Source: Anaerolineales bacterium
GTDB lineage: Bacteria > Chloroflexota > Anaerolineae > Anaerolineales > DRMV01
Assembly (NCBI GenBank): GCA_027023425.1
Contig: JALVVL010000044.1
Coordinates: 1 to 64,000 of the forward strand
Length of the DNA stretch: 64,000 bases
Direction of reading: 5' to 3'
Made by a program: the position numbers and the translations under genes. The notes beneath the pieces were generated by a model. That model did not search any database and was not told the DNA's origin. It was given only the letters and a program-made list of their open reading frames with translations. Of this stretch, positions 16,258 through 24,890 are shown piece by piece (position 1 is the first letter of the stretch; each line of letters opens with the position of its first letter).

Positions 16258-17763
16258 TCATTTTTGCGGCGGGTTGAAGTAGTTGTACACCGCCTCGCCG
16301 AGTTTAGTCAGCAACTTTGAGCCGCGCTCCCAAAGCAAAATGCCCTTGCGGTAAATATAAATTGAAAGCACATAGTTGCCGCCCGGGGTATAGATGATAC
16401 CGGCATCGCTGATTAGGTGGATTGCGCCGTCGGGGCCGCTCACCCAGCCGTGTTTGTGGGCTACGCGGGTGCCTTCGGGCACGCTCGCGTCCAACAACAC
16501 ACCGAGTTTGTTGTTGGAAAGGAGGTCTATCATCTTGTTGCACTCATCTTGTGTAATTTGCCCGGGGAAAGCGGCCATGAGCGCGCCGCCGCCTTCTTCC
16601 GCACACTGGTAAATATCGGCCAACAGCATTCCCATTTCCGCAGGGGTGGTCTGGTTGTACGGGTCGGGGTTGGTGGTGATGTCGGTGCGCTGATTGGCGG
16701 GGGTTTTGTAAACGGCCAGTAATGGCGCGCCTTCGTAAAAATAACCGGCCAAAAAAGTGTTGCGCAAGCCAAGCGCCCGCATGTCATCGGTGACGAGCAA
16801 AGGCCCCCTTTCGCGGTCAATCACGTTCTCCATTAGCCAATCCGCCGGGTCGTTGCCCGAGCGGTCAATCATTTCCTTCAGCCAAGTTTTCACCAATTCC
16901 GGCATTTCGCGCAGTTTTTCGCGGCGAAAAACCGAAACCATGATGGGGATTTTTATGGTGCTGGCGGCCGTAAAAGCCACATCGGGCGGTATGGGGACTT
17001 CGCGGCCGTTATCGGTCACAAAATAAATTTCCTGCCCGGTTTGCAAATCCAGCATATAAAGGCCGACAATGCCATCAAAACCGTCCACCCTTGGCGTTTG
17101 CTCCAAGAGGACGCGGAGGTTATGCAAGGAAGGGGAAGGCGGCGCGGCGCGGCGCAAGGGCAATTCCACCACCCGATTGGTGGGCGAAAAAAGCGCCCTT
17201 TCTATCATGGGAATGGCGGCGTCAACATCTAATTGCACCCCGGGTTTGCCCGGTTTGAAATTCACCGTGCCCACAATTGGCTGAGAAGGCTCGGGAGGCT
17301 GGTCATAACGGGCGGCAATTTCGTTTTTTAGGTAATCGCGCAGGCGGCTTTCGGAGTAATGGGCTACCAGCGGCACTTTTTGCGGGGGTGGCATACGCCC
17401 CCACAAAAAATCCCAAAAGCCCTTCCAGAAGGGAGTTTGGGAGCGCGCTTGGTCGGCCGCGGCCATCATCGTGTCAATATCCAACTTGAAGCCGATTAGC
17501 GCCGGGTTGAGGTGAATGCGCGCTTTACCATAGCGAAGTTCAACCGGCCGGTTGAACACCTCCGTCAAGCGCTCGGCGGCGGCTTGCTTATCCAGCCCTC
17601 CAACGGGGACGCCCCCAATGGTCGTCCCCGGCGGCAAAACAGCCCGAAAACGGCTATAGCGCACCAGTTGCACCGTCAGGAGCAACAGTGCGCCCAAAAG
17701 CGCGAACATTGAAAGCAATCGCAAGGCAGAGAGAGTTCCGCCGGTGCGATAACGAGTGTACAT
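16258..17763 (-). CDS. Membrane-anchored class A beta-lactamase-like serine hydrolase with VanW/YoaR-type PG-binding domain
   Basis: 501 residues. One membrane anchor lies near residues 15-37, with the rest outside. Residues about 45-205 look like two peptidoglycan-binding-4 (YoaR/VanW N-terminal) repeats (TTIGGVPVGGLDKQAAAERL; PGKPGVQLDVDAAIP). The C-terminal 280 residues are a class A beta-lactamase fold: STIK as SxxK, SGN in RSGNDPAD as the SDN-type motif, and KHG in HKHGW as the KTG-type motif. Omega-loop features of true beta-lactamases are not clear. It may act on cell-wall stem peptides rather than antibiotics; this is inference. GGAAG lies a few bases upstream of the ATG. Confidence 0.82.
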   Translation of the reverse strand: MYTRYRTGGTLSALRLLSMFALLGALLLLTVQLVRYSRFRAVLPPGTTIGGVPVGGLDKQAAAERLTEVFNRPVELRYGKARIHLNPALIGFKLDIDTMMAAADQARSQTPFWKGFWDFLWGRMPPPQKVPLVAHYSESRLRDYLKNEIAARYDQPPEPSQPIVGTVNFKPGKPGVQLDVDAAIPMIERALFSPTNRVVELPLRRAAPPSPSLHNLRVLLEQTPRVDGFDGIVGLYMLDLQTGQEIYFVTDNGREVPIPPDVAFTAASTIKIPIMVSVFRREKLREMPELVKTWLKEMIDRSGNDPADWLMENVIDRERGPLLVTDDMRALGLRNTFLAGYFYEGAPLLAVYKTPANQRTDITTNPDPYNQTTPAEMGMLLADIYQCAEEGGGALMAAFPGQITQDECNKMIDLLSNNKLGVLLDASVPEGTRVAHKHGWVSGPDGAIHLISDAGIIYTPGGNYVLSIYIYRKGILLWERGSKLLTKLGEAVYNYFNPPQK

Positions 17764-17977
17764 CTTTCACTTCCACAAATTGCGGCAGGGGGAATCGGGT
17801 AAAACTTGCGGTGAGCGGGGGATGAGCCGGCGCGCGGTTTCTAACTTGCGGCACAACCGCGTCGGCGGCACAAAACAATTCCGGTCAAAAGCACCGCGGC
17901 TTACAGGCTTCCAATTTTACCCCAAAGGGCGGTGGTGGTAAAATCCACAAAGTAGCGAGCAAATGCTCCAACTCTAT

Positions 17978-18282
17978 TAGAGCCTATCCGAAAATTCTTA
18001 GGAGTTACGCAGTTCTCCTGCTTCATGTCACCGCGAGGTGGTCGTAGACCGCCGAAGCGGTCTCCCACACTGTCTGGGGGATGGCTTCGCCGCCTATGGC
18101 GGCTCGCCATGACATGAAAACGCGCGCTTCTACCAGCAACTGCATGAGTCCTATCTTTGTGAGCGTGTCACTGCGAGGCCGCGGAGCCGCCGAAGCAGTT
18201 CCCCGACCGGCAAAAGGGGGAATTGCTTCGCCCCTACGGGGCTCGCAATGACACTGCCACGATATTTTCGGATAGATTCTTA
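17978..18282. repeat. MITE family C copy interrupted by family A
   Basis: Family C ends are GAGCCTATCCGAAAA (from 17980) and TTTTCGGATAGATTCT (to 18280), with TA outside both. Its inside reads GTGTCACTGCGAGG...GCTCGCAATGACAC as in copies at 34107 and 46050. A complete family A element (18001-18151) is inserted near its left end. Confidence 0.85.
17999..18153. mobile_element. MITE family A inserted in family C
   Basis: A 151-bp element from GGAGTTACGCAGTT to AACTGCATGAGTCC, with TA on both sides (17999-18000 and 18152-18153). Compared with the uninterrupted C copy at 34107, which reads AAATTCTTTGTGGGCG, the element has split the left arm of C. Confidence 0.85.
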
Positions 18283-18335
18283 GCCGCCAAGAGCCCAAAC
18301 TTGCTCTGCAATCCCATCACAACAACGAGGTTGAT

Positions 18336-19295
18336 ATGCTCAGAGCATGGTTGATTTACCTCTCCAAAGCCGGTTGGGCGCAAAATTTAGTTTCAAAATG
18401 GTCGGTCGCCCGCCGAGTGGCCTCGCGGTTTGTCGCGGGCAACGAATTATCGGACGCTATCCGCGTCATCAAAGAACTCAATTCCCAAGGCATTTTTGTC
18501 ACATTAGACCATTTGGGAGAATCAACCACAAACCTAAATGAAGCCGAGCAAGCAACTCAAGCGATAATTGACATGCTCAATGCAATAGATGAGGAAAACG
18601 TGCAGGCCAACGCTTCCATCAAACTTACCCAAATCGGCTTGGCGTTAGACAAAGAACGCTGCGAGCAAAACCTGCGCCGCATTCTCTCGGTTGCCAAAGA
18701 GCATGGGATTATGGTGCGGATAGACATGGAAGATTCGCCTTGGGTTGACGCCACGCTTGAACTTTACTTCAAGATGCGGCAGGAAGGGCTGGACAACGTG
18801 GGCGTGGTCATACAATCCTACCTGCGGCGCGCGGAGGCCGATGTGCGCCGCTTGATGGAGGAAGGGGCGCGCGTGCGGCTGGTCAAGGGCGCTTACAAAG
18901 AGCCGCCGGAGATCGCCTTCCCCAAAAAGCAGGATGTGGACGCCAATTACGACCGGCTAACGCGGATGCTGATTGACGGCGCAAAGGCACACGGAGCGCC
19001 ATTGGTAAGCGAAGACGGCAAATGGCCGCCCATCCCGGCAATCGGGACACACGATGAAGCGCGCATTGAATACGCAAAAGAGTACTCCCAAAGCGTGGGC
19101 TTGCCAAAGCGGGCGATAGAATTCCAAATGCTTTACGGCATTCGCCGCGACCTCCAACGAGCGCTGGCAAAAGAGGGCTATCCGGTGCGCGTGTATGTGC
19201 CCTACGGCACAGAATGGTATCCCTACTTCATGCGCCGCCTTGCAGAACGGCCTGCAAACCTGTGGTTCTTCATCTCCAACTTCTTCCGCAAATGA
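18336..19295 (+). CDS. Proline dehydrogenase
   Basis: 319 residues, the size of monofunctional bacterial PRODH. It is a flavoenzyme that oxidises L-proline to pyrroline-5-carboxylate at the membrane/quinone pool. The beta/alpha barrel motifs are present: FVTLDHLGE, ASIKLTQIGL, MVRIDMEDSPW, VIQSYLRRAEADV, RLVKGAYKEP, IGTHDEARI, EFQMLYGIR, and the C-terminal VRVYVPYGTEWYPYFMRRLAERPAN. The FAD/proline-site arginine pair sits in YFMRRLAER. GAGG lies five bases before the ATG. No P5C dehydrogenase is adjacent. It is monocistronic, flanked by a nested repeat upstream and a MITE downstream. Confidence 0.95.
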   Translation: MLRAWLIYLSKAGWAQNLVSKWSVARRVASRFVAGNELSDAIRVIKELNSQGIFVTLDHLGESTTNLNEAEQATQAIIDMLNAIDEENVQANASIKLTQIGLALDKERCEQNLRRILSVAKEHGIMVRIDMEDSPWVDATLELYFKMRQEGLDNVGVVIQSYLRRAEADVRRLMEEGARVRLVKGAYKEPPEIAFPKKQDVDANYDRLTRMLIDGAKAHGAPLVSEDGKWPPIPAIGTHDEARIEYAKEYSQSVGLPKRAIEFQMLYGIRRDLQRALAKEGYPVRVYVPYGTEWYPYFMRRLAERPANLWFFISNFFRK

Positions 19296-19381
19296 GCGCG
19301 CCGCACGTTTACCGGCAAATCGTCAATCGTTGAACTCCTTGCAAGGAGAAAGTGGCTTTTCGGGTTTGTGTTGTGCAAACA

Positions 19382-19590
19382 CTACCATTCGGGAGCACTA
19401 AAGATGTGTTGAAACAGGTGCTCACAAGTGTAGAAGTCTTATCCAGCCCTCACCCCACTTTGGCTCGCTGCGCTCGCCGTTTCTCCCCTCTCCCAGTGGG
19501 AGAGGGGAGAAAGCCGCCGGTAGGCGGCTTGAGGGGTGAGGGCGCAGCAAGACGTCTCTCAACAACTTTTTTAGTGCTCCCTACCATTCG
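19382..19590. mobile_element. MITE family E with 10-bp target duplication
   Basis: The element at 19392-19580 (189 bp) has ends GGAGCACTAAAG and TTTTTTAGTGCTCC, flanked by the identical 10-mer CTACCATTCG at 19382-19391 and 19581-19590. Inside is a CCCTCACCCC...GGGGTGAGGG palindrome with GGGAGAGGGGAG. It has no coding capacity. It occupies most of the space between the proline dehydrogenase gene and tRNA-Gln. Confidence 0.85.
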
Positions 19591-19636
19591 CAACCTATGA
19601 CCATTGAGGGATTTTGTGATAAAATCCCACCGCCGC

Positions 19637-19708
19637 TGGGGCGTGGTGCAATCGGCAGCACAGCGGACTTTGGATCCGTTAATCCTGGTTCGAGTCCAGG
19701 CGCCCCAG
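19637..19708 (+). tRNA. tRNA-Gln (anticodon TTG)
   Basis: Acceptor TGGGGCG pairs with CGCCCCA; anticodon loop ACTTTGGA has TTG; the T arm is CCTGGTTCGAGTCCAGG. CCA is not encoded (CCT follows the discriminator G). Confidence 0.96.
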
Positions 19709-19723
19709 CCTTATTGAAGTACC

Positions 19724-19755
19724 CACGGCAGGCTCACCAAGCCTGCCGTTTTTGT
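19724..19755 (+). terminator. Terminator after tRNA-Gln
   Basis: An 11-bp stem, ACGGCAGGCT with AGCCTGCCGT, is followed by TTTTTGT, 16 bases after the tRNA. Confidence 0.85.
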
Positions 19756-19786
19756 AATCGCCCCTAAAATGCAGAAAGGTCAGGCA

Positions 19787-20665
19787 ATGAAAAAACACGT
19801 TCTGCTTTTCCTGCTTCTGAGTTTGGCTCTGCTGAGCGGATGTGTTGACAACGGCGAAAGCGGTGGGACAACCATTTTGCCACCTTCGCCGACTTTGCCA
19901 CCCTCGCCTACAGCGCCGCCGCCCACTGCTACCGCCGCCCCAACCCCCACAACAACACCAATACCCTCCCCTGCGGCCTCCCCAACTCCGGGCTTTGCAA
20001 CCCCCACTGCAGACCTAAGCGCCTTCTTCCCCGTAAAGCCTTGCGTGCCGCCTTCCACCCAAGCCGCCCCAATAAAAGGGCTCAATTTCAAAAACGCCCC
20101 CACAGTATTGCTCAAAGCCCTCAACAGCGGAGTGCGGCCTGCCGCGCTCAACTCCCTTCTGCACAGCGCCGGAATAGGCAATTATCCCCTCGCCGCCGTT
20201 GGGGTTGACCTGAACGGCGACCGCAGGCAGGATGTTGTAGTTTCAATCTTTGACCCAAATTCCAAAGCAAAGCCGCCCCAAGGCTTTATGCTGTTTTTCC
20301 TCTGCACCAAAGGAAAGGGCTACAAGCAGGCTGAAACCTTTTTGGAGCCGGTGACTTCCGTCTCGTGGAGCGCCCCCACAATCCAATTTGCCAAGGACTT
20401 GAACGCCGACGGCAAAGACGAAATTGTCGTGGCATCGGCGCATTGCGATGCTCAAGGGGCAAATTGCGTGGAAAAATACGCCATACTGGCGTGGCAAAAC
20501 GGCAAATTGGTGGATTTGCTCACAAACTTCCCCTTGCAAGGGATAACCAACGCTGTGGCGCAGGTTACCGACCCCGACGGAGACCACATTTACGATTTTG
20601 TAGTCACCACCGGCGAGGGCAAAAAGTTGGTGTGGAAATACCAAAACGGCGTGTGGAAGCGGTGA
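19787..20665 (+). CDS. Lipoprotein with FG-GAP/VCBS-like repeats
   Basis: 292 residues from the ATG at 19787, which has AAAGG seven bases upstream (an in-frame ATG at 19769 lacks one). A signal peptide with lipobox ALLSGC is followed by a 70-residue Pro/Thr/Ala linker, a surface-exposure tether common in this window. The globular part contains two FG-GAP-like calcium-loop motifs, VDLNGDRRQDVVVS and KDLNADGKDEIVVAS, plus a weaker DPDGDHIYDFVV, so a partial beta-propeller is likely. The function is unknown; such proteins often bind extracellular polymers or cations. Confidence 0.75.
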   Translation: MKKHVLLFLLLSLALLSGCVDNGESGGTTILPPSPTLPPSPTAPPPTATAAPTPTTTPIPSPAASPTPGFATPTADLSAFFPVKPCVPPSTQAAPIKGLNFKNAPTVLLKALNSGVRPAALNSLLHSAGIGNYPLAAVGVDLNGDRRQDVVVSIFDPNSKAKPPQGFMLFFLCTKGKGYKQAETFLEPVTSVSWSAPTIQFAKDLNADGKDEIVVASAHCDAQGANCVEKYAILAWQNGKLVDLLTNFPLQGITNAVAQVTDPDGDHIYDFVVTTGEGKKLVWKYQNGVWKR

Positions 20666-20759
20666 TGCGCCGAGCCGCCGCCCACGTTCCACCCAAAAAG
20701 CCGCAGATTGCCGTTTTCCGTTAGGGAAGCCTTGGCAACCTGCGGCTCGCAATTAGGGA

Positions 20760-21185
20760 TAGGACTTACGCAGTTGCTGGTAGAAGCGCGCGTTTTCATG
20801 TCATGGCGAGCCGCCATAGGCGGCGAAGCCATCCCCCAAACAGTTTCAGGGGCGGACACCTGCCCCTGAAAACACCATCTTTTGGAGTGCGGTGCCTCGG
20901 CACCGCTTTGGAAAGCGGCGACTTGTCGCCGCACTCCAAAAGAACATCCTCCAAAAAAGCGAGTGTTGGCGATAAGATTGGGAAATTCGGGCGCCTGCCT
21001 CACTTTACTAAATTACCTTATCGGCGCTAAAAGTGCAACTTTTCGCTTGTTCCGTCTTTGGAGGGGGTAGGACAGGGGTTTGATAAACCCCTGTCCGCCC
21101 TTGAACCCAGACAGTGGGGGAGACCGCTTCGGCGGTCTACGACCGCCTCGCGGTGACATGAAGCAGGAGAACTGCGTAACTCCTA
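20760..21185. repeat. MITE family A copy split by a family G element
   Basis: The left end GGACTTACGCAGTT is at 20762 and the right end AACTGCGTAACTCC reaches 21183, each with TA outside. The central sequence is split after CCCAAACAGT (20835-20844) by a 261-bp insert and resumes at 21106. Confidence 0.85.
20835..21115. mobile_element. MITE family G inserted in family A (about 10-bp target duplication)
   Basis: The insert at 20845-21105 starts TTCAGGGGCGGACA and ends TGTCCGCCCTTGAA (13 of 14 bases inverted-complementary). The flanks are CCCAAACAGT and CCCAGACAGT, a 10-bp duplication with one difference. Inside is a GGAGTGCGGTGCC...GCCGCACTCC stem. The sister copy at 46550-46811 has nearly the same length. 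Confidence 0.85.
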
Positions 21186-21199
21186 TGGGGGAAAGGACG

Positions 21200-22291
21200 C
21201 TATTCTTGCTCAACCTCTTCGCCGCGGATAAAAGCCTCGGTCATTTCGCGGGCAACGTCGTCACGGAACTGTTTGGGTGGCGTTTTCATAAAGTATGCCG
21301 AAGGGCCTATAATCGGGCCGCTGAGGCCGCGATCCAGCGCCAACTTGGCGCACCGCACCGCGTCTATCATCACACCTGCGGAGTTTGGCGAATCCCAAAC
21401 CTCCAATTTCACCTCAACATTGAGAGGCACTTCGCCAAAAGTTGTGCCTTCCATACGGATGTAAGCCCATTTGCGGTCGGTAAGCCACGGAACATAGTCG
21501 CTGGGGCCAACGTGGATGTTCTGGGGGTCAAGTTGGTAGGGCAAGGTGCTGGTCACCGCGCCGGTTTTGGAAATCTTTTTGGATTCAAGACGTTCCCGTT
21601 CCAGCATGTTGAGAAAGTCAGTATTGCCGCCAAAATTGAGTTGGTAGGTGCGGTCAACTCGCACGCCGCGGTCAACAAAAAGCGTGGTCAAAGTGCGATG
21701 GAGAATGGTCGCACCCACCTGAGATTTGATGTCATCGCCAAGGACGGGCAGACCGCGCTCCCGAAAACGCTCAGCCCATTCTTGCGAACTGGCTATAAAA
21801 ACGGGAATGCCGTTCACCAGCGCTACCCCGGCTTCCAAAATGCGCTCAACATACCATCGGGTGGCCTTTTCGGAGCCAACCGGCAAGAAGTTGATAACCA
21901 CATCGGTGCCGGTATCTTTGAGGATCTTCACCACGTCGTCAACTGGCTCGGGCGATTCACGAAGCACTTGGGAAAGGTACTTGCCCAGCCCGTCATTTGT
22001 GGGGCCGCGGTAAACTTTCACCCCCAAATGGGGCACATCGGCAAATTTGTAGGTGTTGTTTGGGTGAGCGAAAATGGCCTCAGAGAGGTCTTTGCCCACT
22101 TTAGTATCCACCACATCAAAAGCGGCTGTGAATTCTATATCGCGCACATGATAGCCCCCTAAGTTCACGTGCATCAGACCGGGGACAAAATCATCATCGG
22201 CGGCGTTGCGGTAAAAATGCACCCCTTGCACCAAGGCCGAAGCGCAATTGCCAACGCCGATAATTGCCACACGAACTTTGCCGTCACTCAT
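21200..22291 (-). CDS. ino1: Inositol-3-phosphate synthase
   Basis: 363 residues, the bacterial/archaeal short type. It converts glucose 6-phosphate to inositol 3-phosphate with NAD, the first step to inositol phospholipids or compatible solutes. Visible are the Rossmann start [16 protein letters not shown], the substrate-binding region [29 protein letters not shown] (catalytic lysine region), [12 protein letters not shown], and [21 protein letters not shown] near the C-terminus. AAGGAGG lies ahead of the ATG. It is a single gene with a family A/G nested repeat just downstream (14 bases after the stop). Confidence 0.95.
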   Translation of the reverse strand: MSDGKVRVAIIGVGNCASALVQGVHFYRNAADDDFVPGLMHVNLGGYHVRDIEFTAAFDVVDTKVGKDLSEAIFAHPNNTYKFADVPHLGVKVYRGPTNDGLGKYLSQVLRESPEPVDDVVKILKDTGTDVVINFLPVGSEKATRWYVERILEAGVALVNGIPVFIASSQEWAERFRERGLPVLGDDIKSQVGATILHRTLTTLFVDRGVRVDRTYQLNFGGNTDFLNMLERERLESKKISKTGAVTSTLPYQLDPQNIHVGPSDYVPWLTDRKWAYIRMEGTTFGEVPLNVEVKLEVWDSPNSAGVMIDAVRCAKLALDRGLSGPIIGPSAYFMKTPPKQFRDDVAREMTEAFIRGEEVEQE

Positions 22292-22345
22292 CGCACCATG
22301 CCTCCTTCAAAAATTTAAATCCCGCGAAGGGATTTCAAAGCATTT

Positions 22346-22475
22346 GGGGCTTGCGCAGTTGCTTGTAGAAGCACTCGTTTTCATGTCACGGCGAGCCGCT
22401 GTAGGCGACGAAGCGCCTCAGGCGGTGGGGAAGAGCGCCTCGCGGCGACACAAAGCAGAGGAACTGCGCAACTCA
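22346..22475. repeat. Degenerate MITE family A copy
   Basis: The left end GGGCTTGCGCAGTTGC and right end GAACTGCGCAACTC enclose GCGAGCCGCTGTAGGCG and CGCCTCGCGGCGACA. It lies between the divergent ino1 and histidine kinase genes and lacks clean TA duplications, so it is probably an old copy. Confidence 0.65.
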
Positions 22476-22535
22476 TGGCATTATCCCTGCATCACCAAGG
22501 GCACAAATTTGGGCAAGGGCGCAAGCAGATAGTGT

Positions 22536-22547
22536 TATAATGAAAAT
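22536..22547 (+). promoter_or_regulatory. TATAAT box six bases before the histidine kinase ATG (leaderless start)
   Basis: TATAAT (22536-22541), then GAAAAT, then ATG at 22548. No Shine-Dalgarno is possible because transcription should begin at or next to the A of ATG. Confidence 0.6.
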
Positions 22548-23804
22548 ATGACAAAGAGAAAACCCCTGCCTACCCAATCTGGACAAAACGGTTCCAACAA
22601 ACGCATCCAACACCTGGAGCACCTGTTGGATATAAGCCGTCGCCTGAGTGAGACTTTAGAGCCTCGCGCGGTGCTGGAAAAAGTAGTCCGCTACGCGGCA
22701 GAACTAACCCACAGCGAAGCGGCTTTTATTTTACTCCATGATGAAGAATCGGGCTACCTGAAGTTTGTAACGGCAATGCCAAACAATTGGCGAAACTTGC
22801 ACAACCTGCGAGTTCCAATTCATTCCAGCACTGCTGGGTTAGCGCTCTCAACCGGCAAGCCACAAGTATGGAGCAAGGCCAAAGCGAGCGAGGGCAAAAA
22901 CGATGGGGAAAGATTTTTCTTCGCCCGAAACTTGCTCGCAGTGCCGCTAATGCTCCACGGAGTGGCCATAGGCGTACTTGAAGGGGTGGATAAGGCCGAC
23001 GGCGACTACGATGCCGAAGATATTTACACAATGCAGTTATTCGCCGCGCACGCGGCGGTCGCACTGCACAACGCTCGGCTGATGGAGGAAGTGAAACGCT
23101 CCAACGAAGAACTCATCCGCTTAGACCGGATGAAATCCGACTTTATAGCGATAACCTCGCATGAACTCAGGACGCCATTGGGCATCATCCTCGGCTATGC
23201 AACCCATCTGAGCGCGGCAAAGGACGAAGAATGCCGCACCGCGGCCAACGCCATCTTACGAGCCTCCAAGCGCCTGAAACAATTGGTAGAAGACCTCGGC
23301 GACCTGCGCAACTATGATCGCGGCGCCCTTGTCCTCAAGCGCACACCGGTAGACCTACGAGAAGTGGTAGAAACCACCGTGGGGCGCTTTCAAGCAATGG
23401 CCGAAAAGGGTGGCATTTTGGTGGAAGTGCATCTACCTCCCACTCCGGTGATGGCAAACGTGGACGCCCAAAAAGTCGGCGTAGCCCTTGGGCATTTGGT
23501 AAAGAACGCCATTACCTTCACCGAAAACGGCGGAAGAGTAACGATAGGGCTTTCAACAGAAGACGACATTGTGAAAATTTGGGTAGCCGATACCGGCATC
23601 GGCATTCCCCAAGAGGAAACGGAGCACATCTTCAAGAGTTTCTATCAGGTAGAAGAGCACGCGTCGCGCGCCCACGGCGGTTTAGGGCTTGGACTGCCGG
23701 TAGCAAAAGCCATGATAGAAATGCACGGTGGCACAATTTTGGTTGAAAGCAAAGAAGGGGAAGGCTCGCGCTTCACTATCGTGCTTCCCAAAGGGGAAAT
23801 ATGA
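22548..23804 (+). CDS. GAF-domain sensor histidine kinase
   Basis: 418 residues, with no membrane segment, so it is cytoplasmic. A GAF domain covers about residues 30-180 (NWRNLHNLRVPIHSSTAGLALSTGKP; NLLAVPLMLHGVAIGVLEGVD). The kinase core follows: H-box SHELRTPLGIILGY near residue 208, N-box HLVKNAITFTENGG, G1 DTGIGIP, F-box IFKSFYQVE and G2 GGLGLGLPVAK. It should autophosphorylate in response to a small ligand or redox cue and signal to an unlinked response regulator; none is adjacent. The start six bases after TATAAT suggests a leaderless mRNA. Confidence 0.93.
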   Translation: MTKRKPLPTQSGQNGSNKRIQHLEHLLDISRRLSETLEPRAVLEKVVRYAAELTHSEAAFILLHDEESGYLKFVTAMPNNWRNLHNLRVPIHSSTAGLALSTGKPQVWSKAKASEGKNDGERFFFARNLLAVPLMLHGVAIGVLEGVDKADGDYDAEDIYTMQLFAAHAAVALHNARLMEEVKRSNEELIRLDRMKSDFIAITSHELRTPLGIILGYATHLSAAKDEECRTAANAILRASKRLKQLVEDLGDLRNYDRGALVLKRTPVDLREVVETTVGRFQAMAEKGGILVEVHLPPTPVMANVDAQKVGVALGHLVKNAITFTENGGRVTIGLSTEDDIVKIWVADTGIGIPQEETEHIFKSFYQVEEHASRAHGGLGLGLPVAKAMIEMHGGTILVESKEGEGSRFTIVLPKGEI

Positions 23805-23819
23805 CTGAGCGGCATTGAC

Positions 23820-23985
23820 AGATCTGTGGTTTTCAAACCACCGATTGAGAGAAAACCACAGAAAACAAACCACAGAGAACACAGAAAAAATCTGCGCTAA
23901 TCTGTGTAATCTGTGGTTTTTTCTTTGCGTTCTCTGTGTCCTTGGCGTCCTTGGCGTTAACCTCTGTGCTAATCTGTGGTTTTCT
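23820..23985. repeat. Word array 4
   Basis: Lies between the convergent histidine kinase and glycosyltransferase genes. Words: GAAAACCACAGAAAACA, ACAGAGAACACAGAAAAAAT, ATCTGTGTAATCTGTGG, CTTGGCGTCCTTGGCGTTA. It overlaps the last codons of the glycosyltransferase. Confidence 0.85.
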
Positions 23986-24760
23986 TTTTCCGCAAGCGCC
24001 ACTTCCAGCGGAGGGCTAAAAGCGGTGCGGCGGCGCGGCGGACGTAATACTTCGCCACAATCGGCGCGAACCAACTGCCGCCCTCACGGAAGTGCACCCT
24101 CAGCATTTCAGGCCAACAACGGTCATCGTCTTTGATGGTCTTGGCGTTTTGGTGGATGCGGAAATTCGCCCACACGCGCGGCACATAGCGTATCGGCGCA
24201 ATTTTCGCCAACCGAACCCAAAGGTCATAGTCCATTGCAAAGTAGAAAGTGGGGTCTAAAGGGCCGACTTTGCGCCAAAGGTCGGCGCGGAAAAACGCCG
24301 CCTGCTGGGGAATGTGAACATAGCCACGGCGCAAGCGGCGATAATCGGTCTGCGCCGCCGGAAAGCGCCCGATTACCCGCCCTTCCTCATCAATGTAGTT
24401 GGCATCACCGTAAACCATGCCGACTTCGGGGTGACTTTGCAGAAACTCCACCGCCTCGGCCACCGCGTGCGGCTCGTAGGTGTCGTCAGAGTTCAGCCAA
24501 GCAAGGATTTCGCCGTGGGCGTGGGCAAAGCCCTTGTTGATGGCGTCGGTTTGCCCCTTGTCGGGCTCCGAAACCCACCACGCCAGCCGGTCGGCGTATT
24601 TGCGGATGATTTCCACGCTGCCGTCGGATGAGCCGCCGTCAACGATGATGTATTCAATCCGCGGGTAAGTTTGCCCCAGCACCGACCGGATGGTGGCCTC
24701 TAAAAATCGCGCTTGGTTGTAGGAAGGGGTAACGATTGAAACCAGAGGCTGTTTATCCAT
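23969..24760 (-). CDS. Family 2 glycosyltransferase
   Basis: 263 residues with a GT-A fold. The N-terminal strand SIVTPSYNQARFLEATIRSV binds the nucleotide; IEYIIVDGGSSDGS, the DxD-like motif NSDDTYEP near residue 92 and a C-terminal MDYDLWVRLAK region complete the GT2 pattern of enzymes building surface polysaccharide. It has no membrane segment. No other polysaccharide genes are adjacent, so acceptor and sugar are unknown. The last residues (KKTTD) and the TAG stop are read from the adjacent word array. TATCAT followed by exactly six bases precedes the ATG with no ribosome site, suggesting a leaderless transcript. Confidence 0.9.
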   Translation of the reverse strand: MDKQPLVSIVTPSYNQARFLEATIRSVLGQTYPRIEYIIVDGGSSDGSVEIIRKYADRLAWWVSEPDKGQTDAINKGFAHAHGEILAWLNSDDTYEPHAVAEAVEFLQSHPEVGMVYGDANYIDEEGRVIGRFPAAQTDYRRLRRGYVHIPQQAAFFRADLWRKVGPLDPTFYFAMDYDLWVRLAKIAPIRYVPRVWANFRIHQNAKTIKDDDRCWPEMLRVHFREGGSWFAPIVAKYYVRRAAAPLLALRWKWRLRKKKTTD

Positions 24761-24766
24761 ACCGCA

Positions 24767-24775
24767 ATGATAGCA
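24767..24775 (-). promoter_or_regulatory. Extended -10 box of the glycosyltransferase gene (leaderless start)
   Basis: Minus strand: TGC-TATCAT (24767-24772 plus TGC), then TGCGGT, then the ATG at 24760. Same geometry as at 22536, 45997 and 57555. Confidence 0.5.
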
Positions 24776-24890
24776 GATTTTCCGCGAAAATTTGCACCGA
24801 TTGGCGTCTCGTGCGGAAATTCGGCGGCTCGCGCCCTCCTCCTCGGAATTTAGCAGTATACTTTAGACAAGCCCCCCGCCGAGGTTTCAG

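Noticed and set aside
16258-17763. Calling the serine hydrolase an antibiotic-resistance beta-lactamase
   Set aside because: Active-site motifs fit the fold, but the PG-binding domains, membrane anchor and unclear omega loop favour a wall-related role; no resistance context.
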